Assembly: GCF_004912155.1 (NCBI RefSeq)
Contig: NZ_STGX01000004.1
Location: 268,162 to 314,265, forward strand
DNA: 46,104 nucleotides
Source: Glycomyces paridis
Lineage (GTDB): Bacteria; Actinomycetota; Actinomycetes; Mycobacteriales; Micromonosporaceae
Direction: 5' to 3'
This document shows positions 32,152 through 40,636 of the stretch, one piece after another. Below the pieces are notes generated by a model. The model did not search any database, was not told the origin of the DNA, and saw only the letters and a program-made list of their open reading frames with translations. The translations under genes were made by a program, and so were the position numbers. The number at the start of each line of letters is the position of its first letter. The stretch's first letter is position 1.

Positions 32152-33463
32152 GCTGGTCCTCCAGGTCGGCGAGTCGGGTCGCGACGGCCTCGTGCAAGGC
32201 CGACAGGTCGTCTTCATCAGGGGCGCACACGATGCCGTGGAGGCGGCCCGGGAACGCCCCGCCGCCCCCGGCGTTCGCGTTCACCGACGCGAACCCGGTC
32301 ACGAGGAAGCCCCGCTCCAGACCCGCGTCCATCTCCGTGCCCGCCAGGGCCTCCGCGAGCACCGCGAACGGAAGGCGCTCGCGCAGCTTCAGGTCGAACT
32401 GCACCACCGCCGCGCGCCCGGGCGCGCGCCGCACCACGTCCAGGTGGTACGTCGACATGTTGTTGCGCGCGTTGATCTCCAGGACCGGCAGCAGCGTCCC
32501 GTCCGCGCACACCAGCGCGTCCACGCCGACCGGCCCCCGGTAGCCCTCCGCCGCCAGCCGGTCCCCGACCAGCTCCACCGTCGCGTGCAGCTCCGCCAGA
32601 TGCCCCGGCGCGAGCACGGCCGGGATGCGGTGGCCCACATGGCGACCGTTGTCCGTCACCGCCTCGACCGCGAAGTCGAACCGCACGGCACCGTCGTCCC
32701 CGATCGTGAAGTGGTAGTTCACGTCGGCGGACTTCTCCGCCCCCTCCTCCACCACCAGCGCCAGCGCCGCCGTGCCGGCCCGCACCGCCTGCTTGCGCAG
32801 CAACCGCACCAGGCCATCCCACTGCGAGGCCCGCTGCACCGTCGTGATGCCCCGGCCCGAGACGCCGAGCGCCGACTTCACCCCCACCGTGGCGCCGCGC
32901 TCCAACGCGGCCTTCACGTCCGCGTCGAGCGCCTCCACGTCGGCGAGCGACTCGCACTCCCAGCCGCGCGCCTGCCGGATGCCCAGGGCCGTGCACAGGC
33001 GGCGGCTGTACACCTTCGAGTTGACGCGCACCGCCAGCGCCGCCGACGGCAGCGGCGCGACCAGGCCCGTCTCCCGGCACAGCCGCTCCTCGTCCTCGGA
33101 GAACCCGTGCGGCGCCAGGCGGGCACCGGCCGCGGCCAGCTCCCGCAGGCGGGCAAGGGCCTGCGGCGAGTCGAGCAGGTCCTGGGTGACCGTGCGGGCC
33201 GGCTCGGTCCGCTCGGCGACCACGACCTCCGCTTTCGCGAAGCCCGCCGAGCGGAGCCGGGCGAGGAACTCCGGGTCGGGCTCGGCCTTGAGGACGACCG
33301 CGTCGCCGGGTTCGCCGCGCAGGAGCGCGAGTTCGCCGAGCTGGTTGGTGACGGCGGCGGCGCTGGCGCGGCTGATCTCGGGGAGCGCGAGGGTCCCTTC
33401 GGCCCAGCGGCGTTCGACGTCGAAGTTCCCGAGGAGGACGCGGGGGGTCGGTCGGTCTGTCAC
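32141..33463 (-). CDS. ATP-grasp ligase, possible amino acid:ACP ligase (BtrJ-like)
   Basis: A 440-residue ATP-grasp protein. Residues 1-145 form a pre-ATP-grasp domain. The ATP-binding Lys is in TVGVKSALGVSGRGI (K196), with VVEEGAEKSADVNYHF in the linker. The metal-binding end LLPVLEINARNNMSTYH carries E329 and N331. ATP-grasp enzymes activate a carboxylate as acyl phosphate and join it to an amine or thiol. BtrJ loads glutamate on the ACP BtrI, and the adjacent decarboxylase and distal ACP gene make the same reaction plausible here. Amide ligation is the alternative. GTG start at 33463 with AGAAGGGA upstream. Confidence 0.87.
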   Translation of the reverse strand: MTDRPTPRVLLGNFDVERRWAEGTLALPEISRASAAAVTNQLGELALLRGEPGDAVVLKAEPDPEFLARLRSAGFAKAEVVVAERTEPARTVTQDLLDSPQALARLRELAAAGARLAPHGFSEDEERLCRETGLVAPLPSAALAVRVNSKVYSRRLCTALGIRQARGWECESLADVEALDADVKAALERGATVGVKSALGVSGRGITTVQRASQWDGLVRLLRKQAVRAGTAALALVVEEGAEKSADVNYHFTIGDDGAVRFDFAVEAVTDNGRHVGHRIPAVLAPGHLAELHATVELVGDRLAAEGYRGPVGVDALVCADGTLLPVLEINARNNMSTYHLDVVRRAPGRAAVVQFDLKLRERLPFAVLAEALAGTEMDAGLERGFLVTGFASVNANAGGGGAFPGRLHGIVCAPDEDDLSALHEAVATRLADLEDQHGR

Positions 33464-33490
33464 GTGGAGGTCCCTTCTGGAGTGCAGGGT

Positions 33491-34468
33491 CTATGCGGTG
33501 AGGGCCATGGCCGAGTAGATGCCGCCGAGGCCGACGCCGACGGCGAGGTAGGCGTCGCCGGGGGCCAGGCGGCCCTGGCGGCGGGCCTCGGCGAGGTTGA
33601 GGAAGGCGTCGGCGGTGTAGCAGTGGCCGGTGTGGGTGACGAGGTCGAGGAGGACCTTGTCGAGGGGGAGGCCGAGGCGGCGGCAGATGCGCACCCAGGA
33701 GATGCGGTTGACGTTGTGGGGCAGGACGAGTGCGATCTCGTCGAGGGTGAGGTCGGCGCGTTTGACGGCCTCGTGGACGACGGCGCAGACCTCCTCGGTG
33801 TAGTCGTGGGGAGCGGCCGCCTCGGCGTGCCCGGCGTATTCGCGCTGGACGCGGCGGACGAGTTCGGAGTCCACGAGGGAGTCGACCACGGAGGACATGT
33901 CGCCGTAGTCGGTGGCGATGGACCAGGCGTGCGACCGGACGGTGTTCGGGCCGGGCCCTGCGGTGACGAGGAGTGCGGCGGTGCTGTCGCCCATGAAGGT
34001 CGTGCGCGGAATGTACCGATGGTCCACTGTGGGCACTTCGCCGCAGAGGACGAGCGCGAGGGCGTCGGGGTCCTCGTCCGCGAGCAGCTCCCCGGCGGTC
34101 TCGACGGCGAGGAGGCCGGAGGCGCAGGCGTGCTGGACGATCGTCATCGCCTGGGCGCCTTGGAGTCCGAGCTTCTCGGTGAGTCGGTGCACGGGTTCGG
34201 GGCGCACGGCGGTGGTGTCGACGTAGGTCCGGGCCGTCACGACGTACCGGACCCGTTCGCGGGCCTCGGGCCAGCTCGGGAGCGCCAGGACGGCCTGTTC
34301 GAGGCGTTCGGCGTAGTCGAGGCCGGGTGCGGTGCGGACCTCTTCGATGCCGAAGAACCGTTCGATGAGGCGGACCTCGGACCCGTCGAGGTCGAGTTCG
34401 GCGGCGACCTCGCGGACGGTGAGGCCGGTCGGCGGGATGAACGAGCCCACGTCGAGGATCGCGGTCAT
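33491..34468 (-). CDS. KAS III-like enzyme with altered catalytic triad
   Basis: A 325-residue thiolase-fold protein of the FabH family. The nucleophile C115 is in IVQHACASGLLA and the His is in LPHNVNRISW (H251). The third residue, normally Asn in a GNT motif, falls at THTGHCYTAD and is His (H282). FabH condenses acyl-CoA with malonyl-ACP. Family members with a changed Asn, such as CerJ (Cys-His-Asp), instead transfer acyl groups to hydroxyls, for example of sugars. Placed directly after a GT4 glycosyltransferase gene (ATGA overlap), sugar or amine acylation is likely, but decarboxylative chemistry is not excluded. Confidence 0.9.
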   Translation of the reverse strand: MTAILDVGSFIPPTGLTVREVAAELDLDGSEVRLIERFFGIEEVRTAPGLDYAERLEQAVLALPSWPEARERVRYVVTARTYVDTTAVRPEPVHRLTEKLGLQGAQAMTIVQHACASGLLAVETAGELLADEDPDALALVLCGEVPTVDHRYIPRTTFMGDSTAALLVTAGPGPNTVRSHAWSIATDYGDMSSVVDSLVDSELVRRVQREYAGHAEAAAPHDYTEEVCAVVHEAVKRADLTLDEIALVLPHNVNRISWVRICRRLGLPLDKVLLDLVTHTGHCYTADAFLNLAEARRQGRLAPGDAYLAVGVGLGGIYSAMALTA

Positions 34469-35616
34469 GCCTTGTCCCCCTTGAGGAGCGCTTCGATCAT
34501 GGCGACGAGGTCGGCGGTGAGGGCGTCCCAGTCTCGGCCGAGGCAGGTGCGGCGGGCGGCCTCGCCGAGGCGGTCGCTCAGGGCCGCGTCGTCCCTCAGG
34601 CGCGCGACGGCCTCGGCGAACGCGGCCGGGTCGTCGGCCTTCGCGTGCAGGCCGTCAACGCCGTGCGCGACGAGTTCGGCGGCCCCGCCGCGGTCGGTGA
34701 CGACGACGGCGCGCCCGCTGGCCTGGGCCTCGCGGACGGTGATGCCGAAGGTCTCGGCGCCGCCGGGGTGCACGAACACGTCGAGTGTCGCGAACAGGCG
34801 GGCAAGGGCCGAGCCGCGGCGCGCCCCGAGCATCCGGGCCTCGGGGATGAGGGCCGCGATGCGCTCTTCGTCGCTGCCGGAACCGATCACGACGAACGAG
34901 ACGCCGTCGAGCGCGGCGGCCTCGGCGAGCAGGTCGAGCTGCTTCTGCGGTGCGACGCGCCCGGCGTAGCCGACGAGGAGCTTCTTGTCGCCAAGGAGCG
35001 CTTCGCGAAGGCGCGCGGAGCCGCGTCCGGGTGCGAAGTGGACGGTGTCGATGCCGTGCTCCCACACGCGGGCGCCGGGGACGCCGCGCACGGCGAGGGC
35101 GTCGGCGGCCGTGCGGGTCGGCGCGAGGTTGAGATCAGCCTGCGCGTGCACGGCGACCGTCTGCTTCCAGATGGCCTCCAGGAGCGACCCGTCCTCGCGT
35201 CCGGCGATCCCGGACGGGAGCGTCTGGAAGTTCGCGACGACCGGCAGCCCGAGGGCCTTCGCGGCGGTCATCGCCCGCGCGCCCATGAGGTACGGGCCCG
35301 CGAGGTAGACCGCGTCGGGCGCGAACTCGGCGATGGCCTCGCCGATCGCGGGCGTCGGCATCCCGAGGCGCACGGGCGCGAGCTGGCGCAGGACCTTGCT
35401 GGGCACCCACCGGACCGGGTAGGGGAACTCCGGGGTCCGCTCGCCCGGCGCGGGCGCGGGGGCGACGACCTCGATGTCGACGCCCAGGCGCCGCAACGAC
35501 GCGGCGATGCGCACGACGGTCTCGGCGACGCCGGTCAGCTGCGGCCGGAAGCTCTCGGCCACGATGCTCAACCGGAGCGGGCGCGAACTCGGCGCCGGAT
35601 CTGGGGAGGGGTGCAT
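34465..35616 (-). CDS. Glycosyltransferase family 4
   Basis: A 383-residue GT-B enzyme. N-domain: LRLSIVAESFRPQLTGVAETVVRIAASLRRLG. C-domain: LLVGYAGRVAPQKQLDLL, then VHPGGAETFGITVREAQASGRAVV with the E-x7-E nucleotide-sugar motif of retaining GT4 enzymes, and the substrate-loop WEHGIDTVHF. It probably adds a sugar to the cluster product from an NDP- or GDP-sugar. No deoxysugar genes are present in the operon, so the donor would come from primary metabolism. ATG at 35616, 3 nt after the preceding stop. Confidence 0.94.
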   Translation of the reverse strand: MHPSPDPAPSSRPLRLSIVAESFRPQLTGVAETVVRIAASLRRLGVDIEVVAPAPAPGERTPEFPYPVRWVPSKVLRQLAPVRLGMPTPAIGEAIAEFAPDAVYLAGPYLMGARAMTAAKALGLPVVANFQTLPSGIAGREDGSLLEAIWKQTVAVHAQADLNLAPTRTAADALAVRGVPGARVWEHGIDTVHFAPGRGSARLREALLGDKKLLVGYAGRVAPQKQLDLLAEAAALDGVSFVVIGSGSDEERIAALIPEARMLGARRGSALARLFATLDVFVHPGGAETFGITVREAQASGRAVVVTDRGGAAELVAHGVDGLHAKADDPAAFAEAVARLRDDAALSDRLGEAARRTCLGRDWDALTADLVAMIEALLKGDKA

Positions 35617-35619
35617 GGT

Positions 35620-37161
35620 TCAGTCCCTTCGGCCGTGCGCGGCGCCCGCGAGAGCAGCGGCCCGGTAGAAGTCGGCGAGCGCGGCGATACGGTCGGCTCG
35701 GGCGGGGGTCGGTTCGGCCGTGCGGGCGAGCGCGCTGCGATGCGCGAGCCGGTGGCCCGTGGAGGACGGGATTGCGACGGCACCGCCAGGCAGGTCCGCG
35801 ACCGGGACGGACGCAGCGCGCAGAGCCGGGTCGTCGGCGTCGGCCGCATTCGCAACGGCGGTGCCCGCGCCGCCGGTGGCGGACAGGGGCCCAACGGCGT
35901 CAACGGCCTCGCCGACGCCGGTGCCTTCGCTCCCGCTTCCGAGCCCGCTCAGGGCGGGGTCGAAGGCGCCCAGGCCTTTTGCAGCGGCGCGGGCACATTG
36001 GGCGAGGACCGGGGCGTCGAGGAGGTCCGATACGGCCGCCGGGTCGACGGGCAGCCGGTTCGGGGTGCGGGGGCCTTCGGGTGCGTAGGTGCGCACGGGT
36101 GTGGCGACGAGGTCGGCGCCGAAGGCGTAGCCCGCCAACCAGAGCGAGGACAGGAGCAGGGGGGAGGCGGCGGGCTCGGCTTCGAGGAAGGCGGCCACGG
36201 CGGCGGCCTGGTCGGTCTCGGCCGTGGCGGCGCCGAGGGCGGTGAAGGCCTTGGGGCCGTGGCGGTGCGTCCAGGGGGCGACGAAGAAGCGGGTGGGGAG
36301 GTTCCGCTCGGCGCGGTAGCCGTGCTCCTGGCCGGCGCGGGTCGGGTCCATACCGGATATCGCGTCCGGTTCGGCGGCGTCCCAGGATAGTCCGGCGGCC
36401 TCGGCGTCGTCCTCGAAGCACACCGATTCGCGGTCGCCCTGGTACCCGTTGCCGGTCAGGCTCTCGGTCCCCGTGTGCTCCACGGGGGTCGGGACGACCG
36501 CGAGGCGTTTGACGCCGCGCCAGTAGAGGAACGCGCCCATCGCGACGTCGTCGGCCTCGGGGAGTTCGGCGGCGTAGGCGTCGAAGAACTCGCCGAAGCC
36601 GTCGGCGAGGTGCGCGGGGAGCACCGCCGCGACCGTCGGGAAGTACGACTCACGGACCTCGGCGACCCGGCACCCGGCAGCGGCGGCGGTCCGGAGCGCG
36701 GCGGCGGTCCCGGTGGCCCAGTAGGTGAACAGCGACAACGCCTGCTGCGGATAGCGCTCGACGAGGTCGAGCACGGTGTCCACGAAGCGCTTCGAGAGGC
36801 GGCAGTCGTCCTGGAGCACCAGGTGATGCGTCGCCCCAGGGCGCCGGGCCTTCCAGGCCGCGGCCGCGCAGGCGACGTTCCCGGGCCTGCCGGGGTCGGG
36901 GTCGACCACCACTGTCGCGGCCAGCTCGGGATGGGCGGCGGCGAGCGCCTCGGCCTCGGCGAGACGCTCGGGATGCGTCATGATCGCGACCGAAATGTCC
37001 ACAGTGCCCCGTTGCAGAGAACGGGGTACGGGGCCGGTGCGCTCCGGCGCGCCGGTCTTGCTCGTGGCCGCCAGGTCGCCGGTGTCCTCCGGTCGGGCCG
37101 AGGCGTTGTCGGCGCCCTCCCGCGCGATGGTGCCGGCCTCCCGCCGGTCCGCCGTGTTCAC
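35620..37161 (-). CDS. GT2/GT25-like glycosyltransferase with long C-terminal extension
   Basis: A 513-residue protein. Residues 1-52 are a polar leader. A GT-A-like domain follows, with VDISVAIMTHPERLAEAEALAA, TVVVDPDPGRPGN and the metal-binding HLVLQDDCRLSK (D118, D119), then about 200 residues with EHTGTESLTGNGYQGD. From about 390 the sequence is Ala/Gly-rich with no clear fold, ending YRAAALAGAAHG. The GTG at 37161 overlaps the P450 stop by 4 nt (GTGA). Donor and acceptor are unknown. The family is assigned by motif only, and the C-terminal third is unexplained. Confidence 0.75.
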   Translation of the reverse strand: MNTADRREAGTIAREGADNASARPEDTGDLAATSKTGAPERTGPVPRSLQRGTVDISVAIMTHPERLAEAEALAAAHPELAATVVVDPDPGRPGNVACAAAAWKARRPGATHHLVLQDDCRLSKRFVDTVLDLVERYPQQALSLFTYWATGTAAALRTAAAAGCRVAEVRESYFPTVAAVLPAHLADGFGEFFDAYAAELPEADDVAMGAFLYWRGVKRLAVVPTPVEHTGTESLTGNGYQGDRESVCFEDDAEAAGLSWDAAEPDAISGMDPTRAGQEHGYRAERNLPTRFFVAPWTHRHGPKAFTALGAATAETDQAAAVAAFLEAEPAASPLLLSSLWLAGYAFGADLVATPVRTYAPEGPRTPNRLPVDPAAVSDLLDAPVLAQCARAAAKGLGAFDPALSGLGSGSEGTGVGEAVDAVGPLSATGGAGTAVANAADADDPALRAASVPVADLPGGAVAIPSSTGHRLAHRSALARTAEPTPARADRIAALADFYRAAALAGAAHGRRD

Positions 37162-38327
37162 CGCAGCGCCAAGGGGACCGAACGGAGACCGGACTGGAAC
37201 GGGTGCCGCTTGGGCACCGGCTCCCCGGCCGGGGCGATGTGGTCGAAGCGCTGCCAGAACCGGGCGAGGAGCACGGCGGCCTCGGCCTTGCCGAGCGCCC
37301 ATCCGGCGCAGTAGTGCAGGCCGTGGCCGAAGCTCAGGGGCCGGCGGCCGGGGCGGCCGGGCAGGAACCGGTCGGGTTCGTCGAACACGGCGGGGTCGCG
37401 GTTGGCGCGCACCACGTCGAACTCGATGAGCGTGCCCTCGGGGATCACGGTGTCCCCGATGGCGACGTCCTCGGCGGCGTTGCGCAGAATCCGCTTGATC
37501 GGCGGGTGCAGGCGCAGCGCCTCGTCAACGGCCGCTTCGGGTCTCGGGTCTGCTCGCAGCGCGTCGCGGAAGTCCTCGTCGGTGCAGGCGAAGTGCGCCG
37601 CGGAGCTCATGAAGTCGCTAGTGGTGAAGGTGGCCGCGATGGCGAGGAACACGAGGTTCGCGATGGTCTCGTCCTCGGTGAGCGAGCCGTCCTCGACCAT
37701 CTGCGCGGCCAGGCCCCGCACGGGCCCGAAACGGCCATTGAGGAGGTCGCGGAAGTACTTGGCGATGACGAGCGCGGCTCCGGTGGCCCGCGCGATCTCG
37801 TCCACCGAGTGCCACATGGCCTGAACGAGCCGGTCGCACCAGCCGAGCAGCCGAGTGCGGTCGCGCTCCGGGACGCCGATGAGGTCGGCGATCACGTAGA
37901 GCGGCAAGGGGACCGCGACCTCCTTGACGAAGTCGACGGGCCCGTTCGCGGCCGCGGCGGCGGCACGGTCGATGAGGAGGTCGGCGGTGTCGGTGATGAG
38001 CCCGTCGAGCTTCTCGACCTCGCCGGGCATGAACCAGGCCTGCACCAGGTGCCGCATGGCGCCGTGCCGGGGCGGGAGGCTGAGCAGGATCATGTCGGCG
38101 AAGAGCTTGAGGACCGGGCTGTCGCGCCATTCGGCGGGGATGCGCGCGTCGAGCCCGGTGGTGCCGGGGCGGATGCGGGCGTCGCCGAGCAGGCGCGAGG
38201 TCAGCGCGAAACCGGTGACCTCGACCCGGTCGCCGTCGAGGCGGCGAAGGGACGCGGCGAGCTCGGGGTCGATGCGGCGGGACGCCGCGCCGCTTCGTGC
38301 GGCGCGCTCGGGGGCCGGCTGTCGCAT
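37158..38327 (-). CDS. Cytochrome P450
   Basis: A 389-residue soluble class I bacterial P450. Heme-binding loop SFGHGLHYCAG with C340; ExxR at E269-R272 (DEALRLHPP); I-helix FLAIAATFTTSDFM with the Thr pair (about 235-236). An acidic residue before the Thr is missing, as in some biosynthetic P450s. It needs a ferredoxin and reductase from elsewhere. The likely role is hydroxylation or desaturation of the carrier-bound chain or the final product. The ATG at 38327 has GGAG 6-7 nt upstream. Its first 127 nt overlap the end of the phosphopantetheinyl transferase frame. Confidence 0.94.
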   Translation of the reverse strand: MRQPAPERAARSGAASRRIDPELAASLRRLDGDRVEVTGFALTSRLLGDARIRPGTTGLDARIPAEWRDSPVLKLFADMILLSLPPRHGAMRHLVQAWFMPGEVEKLDGLITDTADLLIDRAAAAAANGPVDFVKEVAVPLPLYVIADLIGVPERDRTRLLGWCDRLVQAMWHSVDEIARATGAALVIAKYFRDLLNGRFGPVRGLAAQMVEDGSLTEDETIANLVFLAIAATFTTSDFMSSAAHFACTDEDFRDALRADPRPEAAVDEALRLHPPIKRILRNAAEDVAIGDTVIPEGTLIEFDVVRANRDPAVFDEPDRFLPGRPGRRPLSFGHGLHYCAGWALGKAEAAVLLARFWQRFDHIAPAGEPVPKRHPFQSGLRSVPLALR

Positions 38328-38884
38328 GTGCTTCTCCAGTCGTGCTGTCGCAGGGTGAGTGGCTCGGCGGGATCGGAGGCGAGCGCCGCGAGCGCGGCGG
38401 TGTGGCCCGGCGGGGCGGGGAGGTCGAACAGGCCCGGCAGATCGGTCACGTCGGTGCCGAGCACGTCCAGGAGCCGGCCGCCTCGTGCCTTCGCGAACGC
38501 CTCCTTGCGGGCGAGCGCGACGGCGATGAGCGGCAACGGCGCATGGGCGGCCCCGATGCGCGCGGCCTCCGCGGGGGCGAAGTACCTGGCGCACACCGCC
38601 TCGGGTCGGACCAGGGACGCGTCGTGAACGAGGTCGACCCCTACGGGCCGATCGCCGAGCGCGAGCACGGCCCAGCCGCGCCCGTGTGCGAGGTTCCAGT
38701 GCCGCCCGGCCACCGGACCGGGCTTCCCGTGCGGGCCGACGCTCCAACGAGGTTCACCGGTGACCGGATCGACCGGGTCGGTCCCGGTGGCGGCCTTGAG
38801 AATCCGCACAGCGGCGCCACGGGCCGAGGCGCGGTTCCCGCTGCGGCCGACGCGAATCCACCACAGGTCGACGTCGATGCTCAT
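38201..38884 (-). CDS. 4'-phosphopantetheinyl transferase, Sfp type
   Basis: A 227-residue enzyme that converts apo-ACP to holo-ACP with coenzyme A. Visible motifs: RHWNLAHGRGWAVLAL (the FNLSHS-like region), RPVGVDLV (D84 metal ligand; the usual second acidic residue is not in place) and ALARKEAFAKARGGRL (K/E motif around 127-133). The first 30 residues (MSIDVDLWWIRVG) fit the N-terminal strand. The end, about 185-227, is Ser/Pro/Arg-rich and is read over the P450 start, so it may be a late-stop artefact of the frame. ATGA overlap with the dehydrogenase gene. It probably serves the cluster's own ACP. Confidence 0.85.
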   Translation of the reverse strand: MSIDVDLWWIRVGRSGNRASARGAAVRILKAATGTDPVDPVTGEPRWSVGPHGKPGPVAGRHWNLAHGRGWAVLALGDRPVGVDLVHDASLVRPEAVCARYFAPAEAARIGAAHAPLPLIAVALARKEAFAKARGGRLLDVLGTDVTDLPGLFDLPAPPGHTAALAALASDPAEPLTLRQHDWRSTCDSRPPSAPHEAARRPAASTPSSPRPFAASTATGSRSPVSR

Positions 38885-40038
38885 CGCCCCTCCCCCGGCC
38901 TTGCCCCCACCAGCGGGAGGCGTCCGGCGATCCAGCCCTGGGCGATGGTCTGACGCTGGATGTCGGAGGTGCCCTCCATGAACTCGATGCCGCGGATGTC
39001 GCCGTCCCACTTGTCGATGAGGGGGTGGTCGAGCCGCGCGGCCGGTCCGAGGACGTCAACCGCAGCGGCGGCCAAGGCGTCGGCGAGGCGGACGGCCGAG
39101 AGCTTGGCGGCCGAGGAGACCGAGCCGTCGCCGCGTCCGGCGTCGAGCGCGGCCGCGGCGGTGGCGATGAGGCCGCGGGTCGCCTCGATGCGGTGGACGA
39201 AGCGGTCCCGCCAGTTCCGCTGCGCCCCGGCGCGCAGTTCCCGGTCGACGTACTCGTAGACGGCGGTGCCCGCACCGAGGGCCATCGCGCCCACGCAGGG
39301 CCGGAACGTGTCGAAGGTCTGCATCGCGCCGCGCAGCCCCGTGGGCGCGGTGCGGGCGCCGTCGGCGACCGGCACGCGGACGCCTTCAAGGCGGATCTCG
39401 CTGAGCCCGGCGCCCTTGAGCCCCATCGTGTCGAGAAGTTCGGCGGTGAAGCCGGGGGCGTCGGAGGGGACGAGGACGGGCTGGACGGCGAACATGCCCG
39501 AGGCCGCAGTGTTGCGCGCGAAGACGAGCCCGCAGTAGGCGCGGGCGCCGTTGCCGATGTACCGCTTCACGCCGTTGAGGACCGCGCCGTCCTCCCCCGG
39601 TTCGAGGGTGGTCGTGATCGCCCCGGCGTCGGAGCCGCGCTCGGGCTCGGTGAGCGCGAAGAACGTCCATGTCGGACGCTCGGACATGCGGGCGTAGTGC
39701 GCGTCGAGCTGGGAGGCGTCGAGCATCTGCTCCATGAGCATCGCGGACATGGAGGAGAACGGCATGGCGAGCGCGAGCCCGGCGTCCCCGCGGCACAGCT
39801 CCTCCATGAGCGCGGTGAACTCGCGGCAGGAGCGCACGGGCAGGGTCCGCCCGCCCTCGCGCAAGGGCTTGGGGTTGCGGTCGGGCCGCAGGCCGAGGCA
39901 CCAGTACTCGGCGGGCAGCGCGGCCACGACGTCCTCGGCCGCTTCGCGTCCTTCGTGGACGTCGAGCGAGTGCGTCCGGAGCCCTTCGGCCAGTTCGCGT
40001 CCGATGCCGCGCAGGGCCTTGAGGTCATCGTCCGGCAT
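38881..40038 (-). CDS. Acyl-CoA (acyl-ACP) dehydrogenase
   Basis: A 385-residue FAD flavoenzyme. FAD and substrate motifs: FFALTEPERGSDAGAI (about 130-145), NGVKRYIGNGARA, and the C-terminal IRGIEFMEGTSDIQRQTIAQGWI. In that last segment EGTSD is the family's FAD/nucleotide-binding loop and a nearby Glu may be the catalytic base. Within an ACP operon such enzymes oxidise carrier-bound chains to alkenes or imines, as the prolyl-ACP oxidases do. It overlaps a half-size paralogue by 14 nt, suggesting a heteromer. Start MPDDDLKALRGIG at 40038. Confidence 0.92.
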   Translation of the reverse strand: MPDDDLKALRGIGRELAEGLRTHSLDVHEGREAAEDVVAALPAEYWCLGLRPDRNPKPLREGGRTLPVRSCREFTALMEELCRGDAGLALAMPFSSMSAMLMEQMLDASQLDAHYARMSERPTWTFFALTEPERGSDAGAITTTLEPGEDGAVLNGVKRYIGNGARAYCGLVFARNTAASGMFAVQPVLVPSDAPGFTAELLDTMGLKGAGLSEIRLEGVRVPVADGARTAPTGLRGAMQTFDTFRPCVGAMALGAGTAVYEYVDRELRAGAQRNWRDRFVHRIEATRGLIATAAAALDAGRGDGSVSSAAKLSAVRLADALAAAAVDVLGPAARLDHPLIDKWDGDIRGIEFMEGTSDIQRQTIAQGWIAGRLPLVGARPGEGR

Positions 40039-40636
40039 GGTCCGGCCCCCCTTCGCGGTACAGGTCGGACAGGAGGTCGAGGGCGCGGGCGAGCCGCCGC
40101 GCGGGCCCGTCGACGTACCCGGCGGCGCCGAACCGGCGCAGGGTCGCGCGCACGACGGCGTCGGCGGTCCGGCCCGCGGCGGGCAGGTCGGCGCACTGGC
40201 GGGCCTCGGCGAGGTCGAGGACCGCCTCGCCGAAGTGGGCGCGCACGACCGGGTGCGCGAGCGTCATGCGGCCCTGGACGGTCCGCCGCGAGAGGTGCTG
40301 GACGCACAGGCGCATCAGGCGTTCGGCGCCGCCGAGGCGGATGCCGGTGACCGCGGCGGTCCAGCGCGGGTCGAGCGAGTGCTCGCGGTACTCGTCGCGG
40401 CACAGCGCGAGGCCGCCCTCGTCGGACTGGAGCGTGCGCACGATGGTGCCCCGCGGCGCGAACTCGGGGACGAGCGCGTATCCGCGGTGGCCCCAAGGGG
40501 ACCAGTCGGGGTGCTCGGCGAGCAGCCGCGCGAGCGCCGCCGGGACGCCGTCGGCGAAGGCGGTGGCGCCGTAGTCGGAGCCGTTGGGGCTCAATGCCGT
40601 AGGGCTAGCGGCGGTGCTTTCGTCAGTCCCGGGCAC
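40025..40636 (-). CDS. Half-size acyl-CoA dehydrogenase-like protein
   Basis: A 203-residue protein that resembles only the C-terminal helical half of an acyl-CoA dehydrogenase: AVTGIRLGGAERLMRLCVQHLSRRTVQGRMTLAHPVVRAHFGEAVLDLAEAR. It lacks the N-terminal helical and beta domains. Start taken as GTG 40636, with GAGG about 9 nt upstream and a 14-nt overlap with the upstream stop. The weakly conserved first 45 residues make this uncertain. It may be a structural partner of the full-length enzyme encoded next, as in two-gene flavoenzymes with unequal subunits. Confidence 0.75.
   Translation of the reverse strand: MPGTDESTAASPTALSPNGSDYGATAFADGVPAALARLLAEHPDWSPWGHRGYALVPEFAPRGTIVRTLQSDEGGLALCRDEYREHSLDPRWTAAVTGIRLGGAERLMRLCVQHLSRRTVQGRMTLAHPVVRAHFGEAVLDLAEARQCADLPAAGRTADAVVRATLRRFGAAGYVDGPARRLARALDLLSDLYREGGPDHAGR

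Noticed and set aside
32150..34969. 939-codon plus-strand open frame opposite the ATP-grasp and KAS genes
   Set aside because: Antisense shadow with Gly/Arg/Val-rich nonsense composition.
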